A stretch of DNA of 64,000 nucleotides from AP-15 sp963818695 (GCA_963818695.1 CAWFTG010000005.1:124001-188000), one strand, 5' to 3'; numbered from the stretch's first letter, positions 33,067-41,157 are shown. Program-made: numbers and translations. The notes: generated by a model from the letters alone, not told the origin.

Positions 33067-33765
33067 TCACTGCTGCCGCAGCACGTCCCGTGCGTTTTGG
33101 TTGAACAGGACCCGGCGCTCCTCGTCGCTCGGCGGTGCCGAGCGGCGCAGTTCCTTGCCCAAATCGACGCCGGCCTGCACCGCAGGGCGCTGCTTGATCG
33201 TCTCGCGCCAGCGGGCGACGTTCGGGAAATCGTCGAGCGGCTGGCCGAGCGGCTTGGCGATCAATACCCAGGGCCAGCTCGCCATGTCGGCGATCGAGTA
33301 GTCGTCGAGGATGAACTCACGCCCGTCGAGCCGCCGCTCTAGGACACCGAGGCACCGATTGTATTCGTCGGCATAGCGTTTGCGCGAATATGGGTGCTCC
33401 CCCTTGGCATAATTGACGAAGTGGCTCAGCTGGCCGGCCATCGGGCCGAGATTGCCGACTTGCCAGAAGAGCCATTCCAGGCATTCTTTGCGGCCGCGCT
33501 TGGTTTGCGGCATGAAACGCCCGGTCCGCTCGGCCAAGTGGATGAGAATGGCGCCGGACTCGAACACCGTCACCGGCGCCTCCTCAGCATCGTGGTCGAC
33601 TATCGCCGGCATGCGGTTATTGGGGCTGATCGCCAGGAATTCGGGCTTGAACTGGTCGCCGCGCCCGATGTTCACCGGGATCACACGATACTCGAGGCCG
33701 CACTCCTCGAGCATGATCGCGATTTTCCAGCCGTTCGGCGTCGGCCAATAATAAAATTCGATCAT
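33067..33765 (-). CDS. Glutathione S-transferase, YfcG/YghU-like
   Basis: From the ATG at 33765 the protein has 232 residues. The N-terminal thioredoxin-like domain reads Tyr-Trp-Pro-Thr-Pro-Asn-Gly-Trp-Lys, with Asn rather than Ser/Tyr at the active site, typical of Nu-class enzymes. The cis-Pro segment is Arg-Met-Pro-Ala-Ile-Val and Glu-Ser-Gly-Ala-Ile-Leu-Ile follows. The helical domain includes Trp-Leu-Phe-Trp-Gln-Val-Gly-Asn-Leu-Gly-Pro-Met, a Nu-class hallmark. Such enzymes often have disulfide-bond reductase activity. The start overlaps the CoA-transferase stop (ATGA), so the two are co-translated. Confidence 0.9.
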   Translation of the reverse strand: MIEFYYWPTPNGWKIAIMLEECGLEYRVIPVNIGRGDQFKPEFLAISPNNRMPAIVDHDAEEAPVTVFESGAILIHLAERTGRFMPQTKRGRKECLEWLFWQVGNLGPMAGQLSHFVNYAKGEHPYSRKRYADEYNRCLGVLERRLDGREFILDDYSIADMASWPWVLIAKPLGQPLDDFPNVARWRETIKQRPAVQAGVDLGKELRRSAPPSDEERRVLFNQNARDVLRQQ

Positions 33766-34943
33766 CGGCTGGTCTCCGGGCTTATTTTCGCAATATCGGC
33801 CGCCGAGTAGCCGAGCTCGGCCAAAACCTCCTGCGTGTGCTCGCCGAATGCTGGGGCGCCGCGGCGGATCTCCGCCGGGGTGTGCGAAAAGCGCGCCGCC
33901 GGCCGCGTCTGGCGCAGGCGGCCGGCCTGGGGATGCTCGGTCTCGACGACAAGGCCGAGCGCCGCAACTTGCGGATGCCGGATGACCTGATTGCGGGTCA
34001 GCACCGGGCCGCAGGGGACGCCGGCGACCGTCAGGAGCTCGATCCACTCGGCGGCCGGGCGGGCCATCAGTGCGTCCTGGGTCACTTGCAGGCGTGCGTC
34101 GATGTTCTTCTGGCGCAATGCCGGGGTCTTGAACCGCTCGTCGTCGAGCCATTCAGGCCGACCGACGACGCGCGCCAAGCCGGTCCATTGCCGATCGGTC
34201 AAGGCCGCCACCGTCATATACCCATCCGCCGTCTCGTAGATCAGGTCGAAGGCGCTCGCCTGCTCCTGCCGCGCCGGCTCGTCGCCGACAAAGGTCTGGC
34301 CGCTCATATCCGAGGCCCACATAAAAGAGAGCACGGCTTCGAGCATCGACAGCTGGACATGCTGGCCTTCGCCGGTGCGCGCGCGCGCCAGCAGCGCCGC
34401 GGTGATCGCCTGGGAGGCGGTGATCGCGGTCAATTTGTCGGGCAGTATGGTTCGCAGCAGCCGTGGGCGCGCCTCGTCGGAGCCCGCTTGCACCGTTGCG
34501 AGCCCCGAGAAGCCCTGAATAACCGGATCGTAGGCCGGCTTCTCGGCGTAAGGGCCTTTCTCCCCAAAGCCGCTGATCGAGACGTAAACGATGCGCGGTG
34601 AGACGGCGCGCACGGCGTTTTCGCCGACGCCCAGCCGGTCGGCTACGCCGGGACGGAAATTCTGCACAAAAACGTCGGCGCCGGCCGCGAGTCGCAGCAG
34701 GGCGTCGCGGCCGCCCGCCGTCTTCAGATCGAGGACGATCGAGCGCTTGTTGCGGTTGTTGTTGAGGAAGGAGGCGGTAAACCCGGCCCGCCGGTTGCCG
34801 CCGGAGCGCGTCGCGTCGCCGCCGTCCGGCGCCTCGACCTTGATCACATCGGCGCCCTGGTCGCCGAGGATCATTGTCGCCAGCGGCCCCGCTACGTTCG
34901 ATGTCAAGTCGATGACCCGGTACCCGTGCAATGGACCCGGCAT
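33762..34943 (-). CDS. Class III CoA-transferase (CaiB/BaiF family)
   Basis: The 393-residue protein transfers CoA between acyl groups. It shows the family start (Leu-Thr-Ser-Asn-Val-Ala-Gly-Pro), the CoA-binding Val-Ile-Lys-Val-Glu, and Asn-Arg-Asn-Lys-Arg-Ser-Ile-Val-Leu-Asp-Leu. The catalytic-acid position, usually Asp in Ser-Met-x-Asp, is Glu here (Leu-Ser-Met-Leu-Glu-Ala-Val); this occurs in some subgroups. Specificity cannot be read from sequence. Probably the first gene of a two-gene unit with the GST, preceded by a palindromic repeat. Confidence 0.9.
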   Translation of the reverse strand: MPGPLHGYRVIDLTSNVAGPLATMILGDQGADVIKVEAPDGGDATRSGGNRRAGFTASFLNNNRNKRSIVLDLKTAGGRDALLRLAAGADVFVQNFRPGVADRLGVGENAVRAVSPRIVYVSISGFGEKGPYAEKPAYDPVIQGFSGLATVQAGSDEARPRLLRTILPDKLTAITASQAITAALLARARTGEGQHVQLSMLEAVLSFMWASDMSGQTFVGDEPARQEQASAFDLIYETADGYMTVAALTDRQWTGLARVVGRPEWLDDERFKTPALRQKNIDARLQVTQDALMARPAAEWIELLTVAGVPCGPVLTRNQVIRHPQVAALGLVVETEHPQAGRLRQTRPAARFSHTPAEIRRGAPAFGEHTQEVLAELGYSAADIAKISPETSR

Positions 34944-34961
34944 GATTTACCTTTCACGCAA

Positions 34962-35068
34962 TCGTCACCCCCGCCAAAGCGGGGGTCCAGGACCTGCCCC
35001 TGGCTTGAACAGGGGCGACGCTCGGAGCGCTGCCATCCTGGGTTCCCGTTTGGGCGGGAACGACGGGG
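34962..35068. repeat. Intergenic palindromic (REP-like) repeat, complete copy
   Basis: Left arm TCGTCACCCCCGCCAAAGC then GGGGGTCCAGG; middle hairpin CCTGCCCCTGGCTTGAACAG; right arm GGTTCCCGTTTGGGCGGGAA followed by CGACGG. It separates the luciferase-like gene (ends 35076) from the CoA-transferase start, and the CCCGC/GCGGG stems could act as a transcription-termination or mRNA-stability element. Confidence 0.75.
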
Positions 35069-35075
35069 TTAAAGA

Positions 35076-36125
35076 TCAATGAAACCGCGGCTTGACTTCC
35101 TGGCAAAGGAGCTGCAACGCCGTCATAACCTGGCGGTGCGGGATGAGGCCGCCGCAATTGAGTTCCGCCAGGATGCCGTCGATGCCGAGCTCGTCCTGCA
35201 GGACACGCAGGCGCTCCGTGACCTGATCCGGGGTGCCGACCAGCACTTGACCCGTCAACGCCTCGTCGTAGGTCAGGTTTTCGATGCGTTTGAGCCGCTC
35301 GGCCCGGCCTTCGATCGCGCGCGTGCCGGCGCGGCTCAACGAATCCCTGAGCCGTTGCGCCTGCTCCCGGTAGAAGTGCATCAGGCTTTCCCTGGGCTCC
35401 TCGCGCGCCCGATCCTCGGTCTCGGCGAGATAAGCCGGGACGCGCAGGTAAACCTGCCCCCTACCCTCGTGGCCGGCCGCCGCATAGGCCTCGCGATAGA
35501 CCCGGATCTCCGGGGCAAATTCCGCAAAGGAGCCGTAACGCGCGTTGATAAAGATCGGCAGCCCGCGCTCGCCTACGGCGGGATAGGTGTCCGGGCTCGC
35601 GGCGGCTATGCGGATCGGCGGATGAGGCTGCTGCAGCGGGCGCGGCGCCACTGTGATGTTCTGGAATTTGAAGTACTTGCCGTCATACGAAAAACCCGGT
35701 TGCGACCACGCCAGCTCGACAATATCCAGAACCTCAGTGAAACGGTCGCGACTTTCGGCGTACGACACGCCGTAATCCTCATAGGTGCGCGGCAGGCCGC
35801 TACGCCCGACCCCGAAGATCAGCCGGCCGCCGCTGATGTGGTCGACCGTCGCGGCTTCCTCGGCCAGCCGGAGCGGGTGGCAAAGTGGCAAGACCTGGAC
35901 GGCAATGCCGATCTTGATCCGCTCGGTACGGGCTCCAACCGCGGCGGCAATGCTGAGCGGCGCCGACAATACCGAGCGCTGCGGATCAAAATGCAATTCG
36001 GCCAGCCACATCGTATCGAGGCCCCAACGCTCGGCGGCGTCGATCTGCTCGAACGCCTCGGCGAAAGCCTCTTTTTGCGTGCGGCCGGGGAGGGCCGGAA
36101 ATTGGTGGAACATGCCGAATTCCAT
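35076..36125 (-). CDS. Luciferase-like flavin-dependent monooxygenase (LLM class)
   Basis: The ATG at 36125 gives 349 residues with the bacterial luciferase TIM-barrel layout. Met-Glu-Phe-Gly-Met-Phe is at the start. Ile-Lys-Ile-Gly-Ile-Ala-Val-Gln-Val-Leu-Pro and the flavin-contacting Arg-Leu-Ile-Phe-Gly-Val-Gly-Arg-Ser come next. Pro-His-Pro-Pro-Ile-Arg-Ile-Ala-Ala follows further on. Members use reduced flavin to insert oxygen into varied small molecules; the substrate here is unknown. Downstream of the cupin gene on the same strand (44-base gap) and upstream of the CoA-transferase, suggesting a catabolic set. Confidence 0.9.
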   Translation of the reverse strand: MEFGMFHQFPALPGRTQKEAFAEAFEQIDAAERWGLDTMWLAELHFDPQRSVLSAPLSIAAAVGARTERIKIGIAVQVLPLCHPLRLAEEAATVDHISGGRLIFGVGRSGLPRTYEDYGVSYAESRDRFTEVLDIVELAWSQPGFSYDGKYFKFQNITVAPRPLQQPHPPIRIAAASPDTYPAVGERGLPIFINARYGSFAEFAPEIRVYREAYAAAGHEGRGQVYLRVPAYLAETEDRAREEPRESLMHFYREQAQRLRDSLSRAGTRAIEGRAERLKRIENLTYDEALTGQVLVGTPDQVTERLRVLQDELGIDGILAELNCGGLIPHRQVMTALQLLCQEVKPRFH

Positions 36126-36168
36126 GGCGCCGTTCTCTCTATCTGGTCGCGTAGACGATACCGCGTTC

Positions 36169-36681
36169 CTATGGCGCCGGGAAATGCGTGCGCAGCTCCT
36201 CGCCGCCAACTTTGGCCGCCTCCGCGTCGATCAGGATGAACGCAAAGACGCAGGGCGCCGGGCCGTTATTGACCCAGGCGTGCATCGTGCCGCGCTGCAC
36301 GGCGATGTCGCCCGGTTTCATATGTACGACCTCGCCGCTGTCGAGCTCGAGGTCGCACTCGCCTGAAAGCAATAGCGCGTAGTCGACCGTCTCGGTACGG
36401 TGCATGAATTTCGGCGCACCGGGCGCGAATTCGGTGATGCGGATTACCGTGCCCTGGCCGGTGCCGACATAGTTGTAGCGTTTGACGAAGCCTGCGCGCT
36501 GCGCCGCCTCGGCCTCTTCCGATGTATTGTCGACCGGCATCTTGTCGGTCGACCAGATCTCGCAACCCGCGATATGCGGGCGCCCGAGCCGGCTGACGCC
36601 TTGCAGCCGCTCGTCGGTCTTGACGATGGCCTTCCCGTTCGCGTCGTGCCCGGTAACGATTCGCCTTACTTCCAGAGCCAT
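36169..36681 (-). CDS. Cupin-domain protein
   Basis: The ATG at 36681 follows an AGGAGG ribosome-binding site and gives 170 residues. The C-terminal cupin barrel contains Pro-Lys-Phe-Met-His-Arg-Thr-Glu-Thr-Val-Asp-Tyr and then Val-His-Met-Lys-Pro-Gly-Asp-Ile-Ala-Val-Gln-Arg-Gly-Thr-Met-His-Ala-Trp. These supply candidate His/Glu metal ligands. Such single-domain cupins often act on, or sense, small aromatic or acyl substrates. It lies divergent to the Mo-hydroxylase gene across an 85-base gap, which may hold promoters for both directions. Confidence 0.88.
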   Translation of the reverse strand: MALEVRRIVTGHDANGKAIVKTDERLQGVSRLGRPHIAGCEIWSTDKMPVDNTSEEAEAAQRAGFVKRYNYVGTGQGTVIRITEFAPGAPKFMHRTETVDYALLLSGECDLELDSGEVVHMKPGDIAVQRGTMHAWVNNGPAPCVFAFILIDAEAAKVGGEELRTHFPAP

Positions 36682-36766
36682 GGCTTTGCCTCCTAGGCCT
36701 TGCATTTGTTGCCGCGTCGCGCGACGGTAACCCATAGCAGATCGATCTGACGAGTGGAGGGATGCA

Positions 36767-39046
36767 GTGAACGATATTGCGCCGACACGGTGGAAGTGGG
36801 TTGGAACACGGCCGATCCGTCCGGACGGGGTGCCGAAGGTGACGGGCCGGGCGATGTACGGCGCGGATTTCGCGACGGCCGGCACGCTCTACGGCAAGAT
36901 CCTGCGCTCGCCACATGCGCACGCCCGCATCCGCTCGATCGATACCTCGAAGGCGGAGGCGTTGCCCGGCGTCAAGGCAGTGGTGACCGCCGCGGATTTC
37001 CCGGACCACAAATTCGAGTATCAGGGTCCGGAGCGGGTAGCGCAGAATTTCTGGCACATCACGCGCAACGTCATGGCGCGCGAGAAGGCGCTCTATGAGG
37101 GCCACGCCGTCGCCGCCGTCGCCGCGATCAACAAGAGTGTCGCCGAGGAAGCCGCTGCGCTGATCGACATCGATTACGAAGTGCTGCCGCACGTCATCGA
37201 TGTGGACGAGGCGATGAATCCGGACGCGCCATTGCTCTTCGAGAACCAGATCACCCGCGGCATAGAGCCGGCGCCGACCCGGCCCTCCAACATCTCCAAG
37301 CGGGTCGAGTTTAAGATCGGCGATATCGATGCCGGCTTTGCCGAGGCCGATGTGATCGTCGAGAAGGAGTTCAAGACAGCGGCGGTGCACCAGGCCTATA
37401 TCGAGCCGCATGCCTGCGCCGCGCGCTTCGACCACGACGGCAAGGCCGAGATCTGGGCGTCGAGCCAAGGGCATTTCGTCGTCCGCGCCCTGACCGCCAA
37501 GCTGCTCGGCATGCCGGTCGGCGATGTGCATGTGACGCCGGCCGAGATCGGCGGCGGCTTTGGCGGCAAGACCGTCGTCTATCTCGAGCCTGTCGCCGCT
37601 TTGCTCGCCAAGAAATCGGGACGGCCGGTCAAGATTACGATGAGCCGCGACGAGGTGTTCAAGGCCTCAGGGCCCACATCGGGCTCGTCGATGCGGGTCA
37701 AGATCGGCGTCAAGCGCGACGGCACGATCACCGCTGCCGAAGGCGTCTTCAAATTCCAGGCTGGCGCCTTTCCCGGCTCGCCGGTAATGAACGCGTGCAT
37801 GTGCGCCTTTGCGCCTTACAACATCTCGAACCAGCACACGATCGGCTACGACGTCGTGTGCAACCGGCCGAAATCGGCCGCCTACCGGGCCCCCGGCTCG
37901 CCGATCTCGGCCTTTGCGGCCGAAAGCGTGCTCGACATGCTGGCGAAGAAGATCGGCATGGACCCGCTGGAATTGCGGCTCAAAAACGCTGCACGAGCCG
38001 GCACGCCAATGATCTACGGGCCCAAGCTCGGCCATGGCGGCTATGTCGAAACGGTCGAGGCATTGGCCAATCATCCGGCCTACAAGATGCCGCTCGGCCC
38101 CAACCAGGGGCGCGGCGTCGCGTCGGGCTATTGGTTCAACGGCGGCGGCGAGTTGAGCGCCTCAGTGCAGGTCAACGAGGACGGCACCGTCATCATCGCG
38201 ACCGGCAGCCCCGACATCGGCGGCTCGCGCGCATCGATGGCCTTGATGGCGGCCGAGACCTTGGGGATCGACTACCACCAGATCCGCTCAATCGTCGCCG
38301 ACACCTCGTCGGTCGGCTACACCCATGTGACGGGCGGCTCGCGCGTCACCTTCGCGACCGGCATGGCGGTCATCGAGGCGAGCAAGAAGGTGGTCGACGA
38401 ACTGCGCGCCAGGGCCGCGATGATCTGGGACGTCGATGTCGACGGCGTCGTCTGGGAGGACGGCCAGGCCAAGCCGGCGAGCAGCAATGTCGGCGATTTC
38501 GCGCCGTTGTCGTTCAAGGAGCTGGCGGCGAAGAAAGCGCTGACCGGCGGCCCGATCACCGCGGCGGCCTCGGTCAATGCCGGCGGCATGGCGCCCGGCT
38601 TCTCGACGCAGTTCTGCGATGTCGAGGTCGATCCCGAGACCGGCAAGGTGACGATCCTGCGCTTTGTCGCGGCCCAAGACGTCGGCAAGGCGATCCACCC
38701 CTCCTATGTCGAGGGCCAGATCCAGGGCGGCGTCGCGCAGGGCATCGGCTGGGCGTTGAACGAGGAGTACATCTACGACCGGCAGGGCCGGCTCGACAAC
38801 GCCGGGTTCCTCGACTACCGCGTGCCGGTCGCTTCCGACATGCCGATGATCGAGGCGGTCATGGTCGAGGTGCCGAACCCGGCCCACCCCTACGGCGCCA
38901 AGGGGGTCGGCGAAGTCAACATCGTGCCGCCGATGGCGGCGATCGCCAACGCGATCGACAGCGCGATCCACCGCCGCCTCACCGAACTGCCGATGTCGCC
39001 GCCGAAGGTGCGCGCGGCACTCGACCAGGGCGAGGCGGACGATTAG
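36767..39046 (+). CDS. Molybdenum hydroxylase large subunit (xanthine dehydrogenase family)
   Basis: The 759-residue protein begins at a GTG (36767) preceded by GGAGGG. It has the family's molybdopterin-contacting Gly-Gly-Gly-Phe-Gly-Gly-Lys motif, then Ala-Tyr-Arg-Ala-Pro-Gly-Ser-Pro. The catalytic glutamate lies near the end in Lys-Gly-Val-Gly-Glu-Val-Asn. The active-site loop of CO dehydrogenase is absent, so this is not CoxL proper. It should hydroxylate a heterocycle or aldehyde, using water and an external electron acceptor. The usual 2Fe-2S and FAD subunit genes are not next to it; a MoaD-like gene follows instead after a palindromic repeat. Confidence 0.92.
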   Translation: MNDIAPTRWKWVGTRPIRPDGVPKVTGRAMYGADFATAGTLYGKILRSPHAHARIRSIDTSKAEALPGVKAVVTAADFPDHKFEYQGPERVAQNFWHITRNVMAREKALYEGHAVAAVAAINKSVAEEAAALIDIDYEVLPHVIDVDEAMNPDAPLLFENQITRGIEPAPTRPSNISKRVEFKIGDIDAGFAEADVIVEKEFKTAAVHQAYIEPHACAARFDHDGKAEIWASSQGHFVVRALTAKLLGMPVGDVHVTPAEIGGGFGGKTVVYLEPVAALLAKKSGRPVKITMSRDEVFKASGPTSGSSMRVKIGVKRDGTITAAEGVFKFQAGAFPGSPVMNACMCAFAPYNISNQHTIGYDVVCNRPKSAAYRAPGSPISAFAAESVLDMLAKKIGMDPLELRLKNAARAGTPMIYGPKLGHGGYVETVEALANHPAYKMPLGPNQGRGVASGYWFNGGGELSASVQVNEDGTVIIATGSPDIGGSRASMALMAAETLGIDYHQIRSIVADTSSVGYTHVTGGSRVTFATGMAVIEASKKVVDELRARAAMIWDVDVDGVVWEDGQAKPASSNVGDFAPLSFKELAAKKALTGGPITAAASVNAGGMAPGFSTQFCDVEVDPETGKVTILRFVAAQDVGKAIHPSYVEGQIQGGVAQGIGWALNEEYIYDRQGRLDNAGFLDYRVPVASDMPMIEAVMVEVPNPAHPYGAKGVGEVNIVPPMAAIANAIDSAIHRRLTELPMSPPKVRAALDQGEADD

Positions 39047-39059
39047 GGATGACCGGCGG

Positions 39060-39160
39060 CAAGACCCTCACCCGTCTCGCTGCCGTGTCGCTGCGCTCGA
39101 CACCCTCTCCCGCAATGCGGAGAGGGGGGACCAAGCCTGAAGGGCTTGGTGGGTGAGGGA
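39060..39160 (+). repeat. GC-rich palindromic repeat between the Mo-hydroxylase and MoaD-like genes
   Basis: It holds the outer arms ACCCTCACCC (39065) and GGTGGGTGAGGG (near 39155), and the inner CCCTCTCCCGCAATGCGGAG hairpin. Related sequence makes up the 5' end of the GT39 gene (19383-19500). It could terminate or attenuate transcription between the two genes. Confidence 0.65.
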
Positions 39161-39181
39161 TTGCGGTAGAAAGGAACCGAC

Positions 39182-39433
39182 ATGGCCGCGCGGGTTGTCT
39201 TCACCTCTGGGTTCAGCCGCCGCTATACGGGCGGCGTGCGCGAATTCACGGTCGAAGCGAAGAACCTGCGCGGCGTTATCAAGGAGATGGACCGCCTCTA
39301 CCCCGGCCTCGGCGAGCACCTCGAAGAAGAAACCACCGTCGCGATCGACGGCGCGATCCACGAAACCGCCTATTTCCAGCCGATCCGCGAAGGCTGCGAA
39401 ATCTTCTTCATCCCCAAGCTCGAAGGGGGATGA
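39182..39433 (+). CDS. MoaD/ThiS-like sulfur-carrier protein
   Basis: The 83-residue protein has the beta-grasp pattern of MoaD/ThiS. Two N-terminal strands lead to Leu-Arg-Gly-Val-Ile-Lys-Glu-Met-Asp-Arg-Leu-Tyr-Pro-Gly-Leu, then Val-Ala-Ile-Asp-Gly. It ends in Glu-Gly-Gly, the C-terminal di-glycine to which sulfur is attached as a thiocarboxylate. It follows the Mo-hydroxylase large subunit by 135 bases on the same strand. A role in maturing that enzyme's cofactor, or in activating its substrate, is inference from position. No MoeB-like activating enzyme is in the window. Confidence 0.75.
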   Translation: MAARVVFTSGFSRRYTGGVREFTVEAKNLRGVIKEMDRLYPGLGEHLEEETTVAIDGAIHETAYFQPIREGCEIFFIPKLEGG

Positions 39434-39563
39434 GATGAACGGGAATCAGGAAATCTCAGTATCTTTCGTTTCTGCAAGAAGGCGGTTGTACTGCTCACCG
39501 AGCCATTGCTTTGCCGTTTGGCAATTCGTTGCTGTTTCGTGGTAAGCCCTAGTCAGACTTGGG

Positions 39564-40058
39564 TCATATTGAGACGAGACCCCGCCTTGGATGTGTGGCT
39601 TCGCTAAAGAACGAGTAGGTGTCCTTTAGGGATACTTCAGACTCCCCCATCGGGTGAGCAGATAAAACTTTACGCACCTCGTAAAATTTAACTTCAACGC
39701 CCGAGCGCCACTTCGCTGCGACGGCCTCATCTTGGTTCGATGCTACAACGAGACATAGCGACTCAAAAGCTCGACGCGCCATCGGATAAGCGAGATGGGG
39801 CATTCCCTTCTCGATTAAGGTCCGCGCTTCGTGAAAAAAATCGAGGACATCAGCCGCGAGACCACGCGTCATCGAATCCAGTATGGCCTTCGGTGGCACT
39901 TGCCCGAGCATAAGAACAATTCTGCAAATCAACTCGCCGTACTGGTCGGCGACGCGGGTGTACGGCTCCAGAAGCGGCAGCAACTCCCTCCGCCGCATAT
40001 CGGCAAAGCCCACCAAGGCGGCGTATTGTGTTTCGGCTCGCTCGGCCCAGTTCGTCAT
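39564..40058 (-). CDS. Hypothetical helical protein near the MNT/HEPN module
   Basis: This 164-residue, mostly helical protein has no signal peptide. Arg-Arg-Ala-Phe-Glu-Ser-Leu-Cys follows Ala-Tyr-Pro-Met-Ala and resembles the core helices of HEPN-like or DUF5677-type proteins. I cannot assign it with certainty. It ends with Thr-His-Pro-Arg-Arg-Gly-Leu-Val-Ser-Ile and may be C-terminally shortened, because HEPN-like proteins of this sort are often longer. Transcribed away from the MNT/HEPN pair with about 200 bases between them. A link to the toxin-antitoxin pair is possible but not shown. Confidence 0.5.
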   Translation of the reverse strand: MTNWAERAETQYAALVGFADMRRRELLPLLEPYTRVADQYGELICRIVLMLGQVPPKAILDSMTRGLAADVLDFFHEARTLIEKGMPHLAYPMARRAFESLCLVVASNQDEAVAAKWRSGVEVKFYEVRKVLSAHPMGESEVSLKDTYSFFSEATHPRRGLVSI

Positions 40059-40259
40059 TGCAACGCTTCGCTCTGTCGATTTTCTGCGGATCCCGTGACG
40101 GCCGAATTCGACGGAGTTGGCTGATTACTCACATAACGATTAAGGAACCGTTCTCGTATTTCGGCGGGAGCTCTATATCTCCCTGGGGCCGCGGCGGGAG
40201 GCTGAAATCATTTCTGCAAGTTCGGTTGAGACCGGATATCGCGGACTACATAATTGGCT

Positions 40260-40580
40260 ATGATCGCCAAATCCGCCGATCCGATCCTGAAGCGCTTCCG
40301 AGCCGCACTCGATGAGCTATACGGCGAGCGGATCGAGCGTGTCGTGCTGTTCGGTTCGCGCGCGCGCGGCGAGGCTCGCGCCGATTCGGATTACGACGTT
40401 GCGGTGTTTCTGAGAGATTTGACCGACCGCTGGCGGGAGATCGACCGTATCGTTCCGGTCGTGACCGACATTATCGACGACACCGGCGCGGTCATCCACG
40501 CCATGCCGTATCGAGCAGGTGCTTATCAAGACCGCACATCGTTGATGCGCGAAATCCGCCGCGAGGGCGTCGATTTGTGA
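40260..40580 (+). CDS. MNT-type nucleotidyltransferase (antitoxin of an MNT/HEPN pair)
   Basis: The 106-residue protein has the minimal nucleotidyltransferase motif Phe-Gly-Ser-Arg-Ala-Arg-Gly-Glu-Ala, then Asp-Ser-Asp-Tyr-Asp-Val. Glycine-Ser and the two aspartates are in place for Mg-ATP binding. Stand-alone MNT proteins paired with HEPN proteins are type VII-like toxin-antitoxin systems in which MNT adenylylates the HEPN toxin. The ATG at 40260 is preferred; a TTG at 40254 is in frame. Its stop overlaps the HEPN start (GTGA), so the two are co-translated. Confidence 0.88.
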   Translation: MIAKSADPILKRFRAALDELYGERIERVVLFGSRARGEARADSDYDVAVFLRDLTDRWREIDRIVPVVTDIIDDTGAVIHAMPYRAGAYQDRTSLMREIRREGVDL

Positions 40581-40963
40581 CGCCGGAGACCAACGAACAT
40601 CTCGACAAGGCGCGAGAATATCTGGTCAAAGCGCGCAATCTGCTTGACGTGATGCACTATAACGACGAAGCCGGGCGCGCAGCCTACCTCGCTGCGTTTC
40701 ACGCCGCGCAAGCTCTGATCTCCGAACGCACCGGCAAGACAGCGAATACCCATGAAGGTGTAAACAGCCAATTCAATCTGCTGACGCGAGGCGATGAGCG
40801 CGTCGATACGGAGCTGCGCCGGTTCCTGTCGCATGCCTACAGCTTGAAGGCGATCGCCGATTACGAGACGGGACCGGATGCGGCCGTCCCTCCGGAGCGG
40901 GTCGAGGCGGCTATTGGGACCGCCACTCGGTTTCTTGATTGTGTCGCACAGGTTCTCAAGTAG
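40577..40963 (+). CDS. HEPN-domain protein (toxin partner of MNT)
   Basis: The 128-residue all-helical protein shows Ala-Ala-Tyr-Leu-Ala-Ala-Phe-His-Ala-Ala-Gln-Ala-Leu and then Thr-His-Glu-Gly-Val-Asn-Ser-Gln-Phe. It also has a late Leu-Lys-Ala-Ile-Ala-Asp-Tyr. That is the pattern of COG1895-type HEPN proteins. In such pairs the HEPN member is a ribonuclease whose activity is held down by MNT. The strict R-x(4-6)-H spacing is not obvious here: a candidate Arg-Thr-Gly-Lys-Thr-Ala-Asn-Thr-His has seven residues between. The start is the GTG that overlaps the MNT stop. Confidence 0.85.
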   Translation: MTPETNEHLDKAREYLVKARNLLDVMHYNDEAGRAAYLAAFHAAQALISERTGKTANTHEGVNSQFNLLTRGDERVDTELRRFLSHAYSLKAIADYETGPDAAVPPERVEAAIGTATRFLDCVAQVLK

Positions 40964-41001
40964 TTGCTGGCTGCCCTGATCGACCGCAGGCTGAATTTCC
41001 A

Positions 41002-41055
41002 CCGGCCTACCAGCCGCCGCTGGGCCCGAATCAGGGGCGCGGCGTTGCCTCGGGG
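41002..41055 (+). pseudogene. Scrap of a second Mo-hydroxylase gene
   Basis: Eighteen codons read Pro-Ala-Tyr-Gln-Pro-Pro-Leu-Gly-Pro-Asn-Gln-Gly-Arg-Gly-Val-Ala-Ser-Gly. They match Pro-Ala-Tyr-Lys-Met-Pro-Leu-Gly-Pro-Asn-Gln-Gly-Arg-Gly-Val-Ala-Ser-Gly of the Mo-hydroxylase at 36767-39046 (codons near 38074-38127). Nucleotides differ mainly at third positions, so it comes from a diverged paralogue, not a recent copy. Nothing else of that gene is visible before 41158. Confidence 0.6.
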
Positions 41056-41157
41056 CTAACCTCGCGCCTTTCCTTGCGCGCGTCCCCCCGCACGCCATGC
41101 CAAAGTAGCGCGCGCATACGCAGTCGTCGGTTGAGCGCCACCCCTGCAGCCGTCACT

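Noticed and set aside
36767..39046. Carbon monoxide dehydrogenase large subunit (CoxL)
   Set aside because: The active-site loop and the partner genes of CO dehydrogenase are absent.
37795..39156. 450-codon open frame inside the Mo-hydroxylase
   Set aside because: A +1-phase shadow of a strongly conserved enzyme; almost only Arg, Gly, Ala and Pro.
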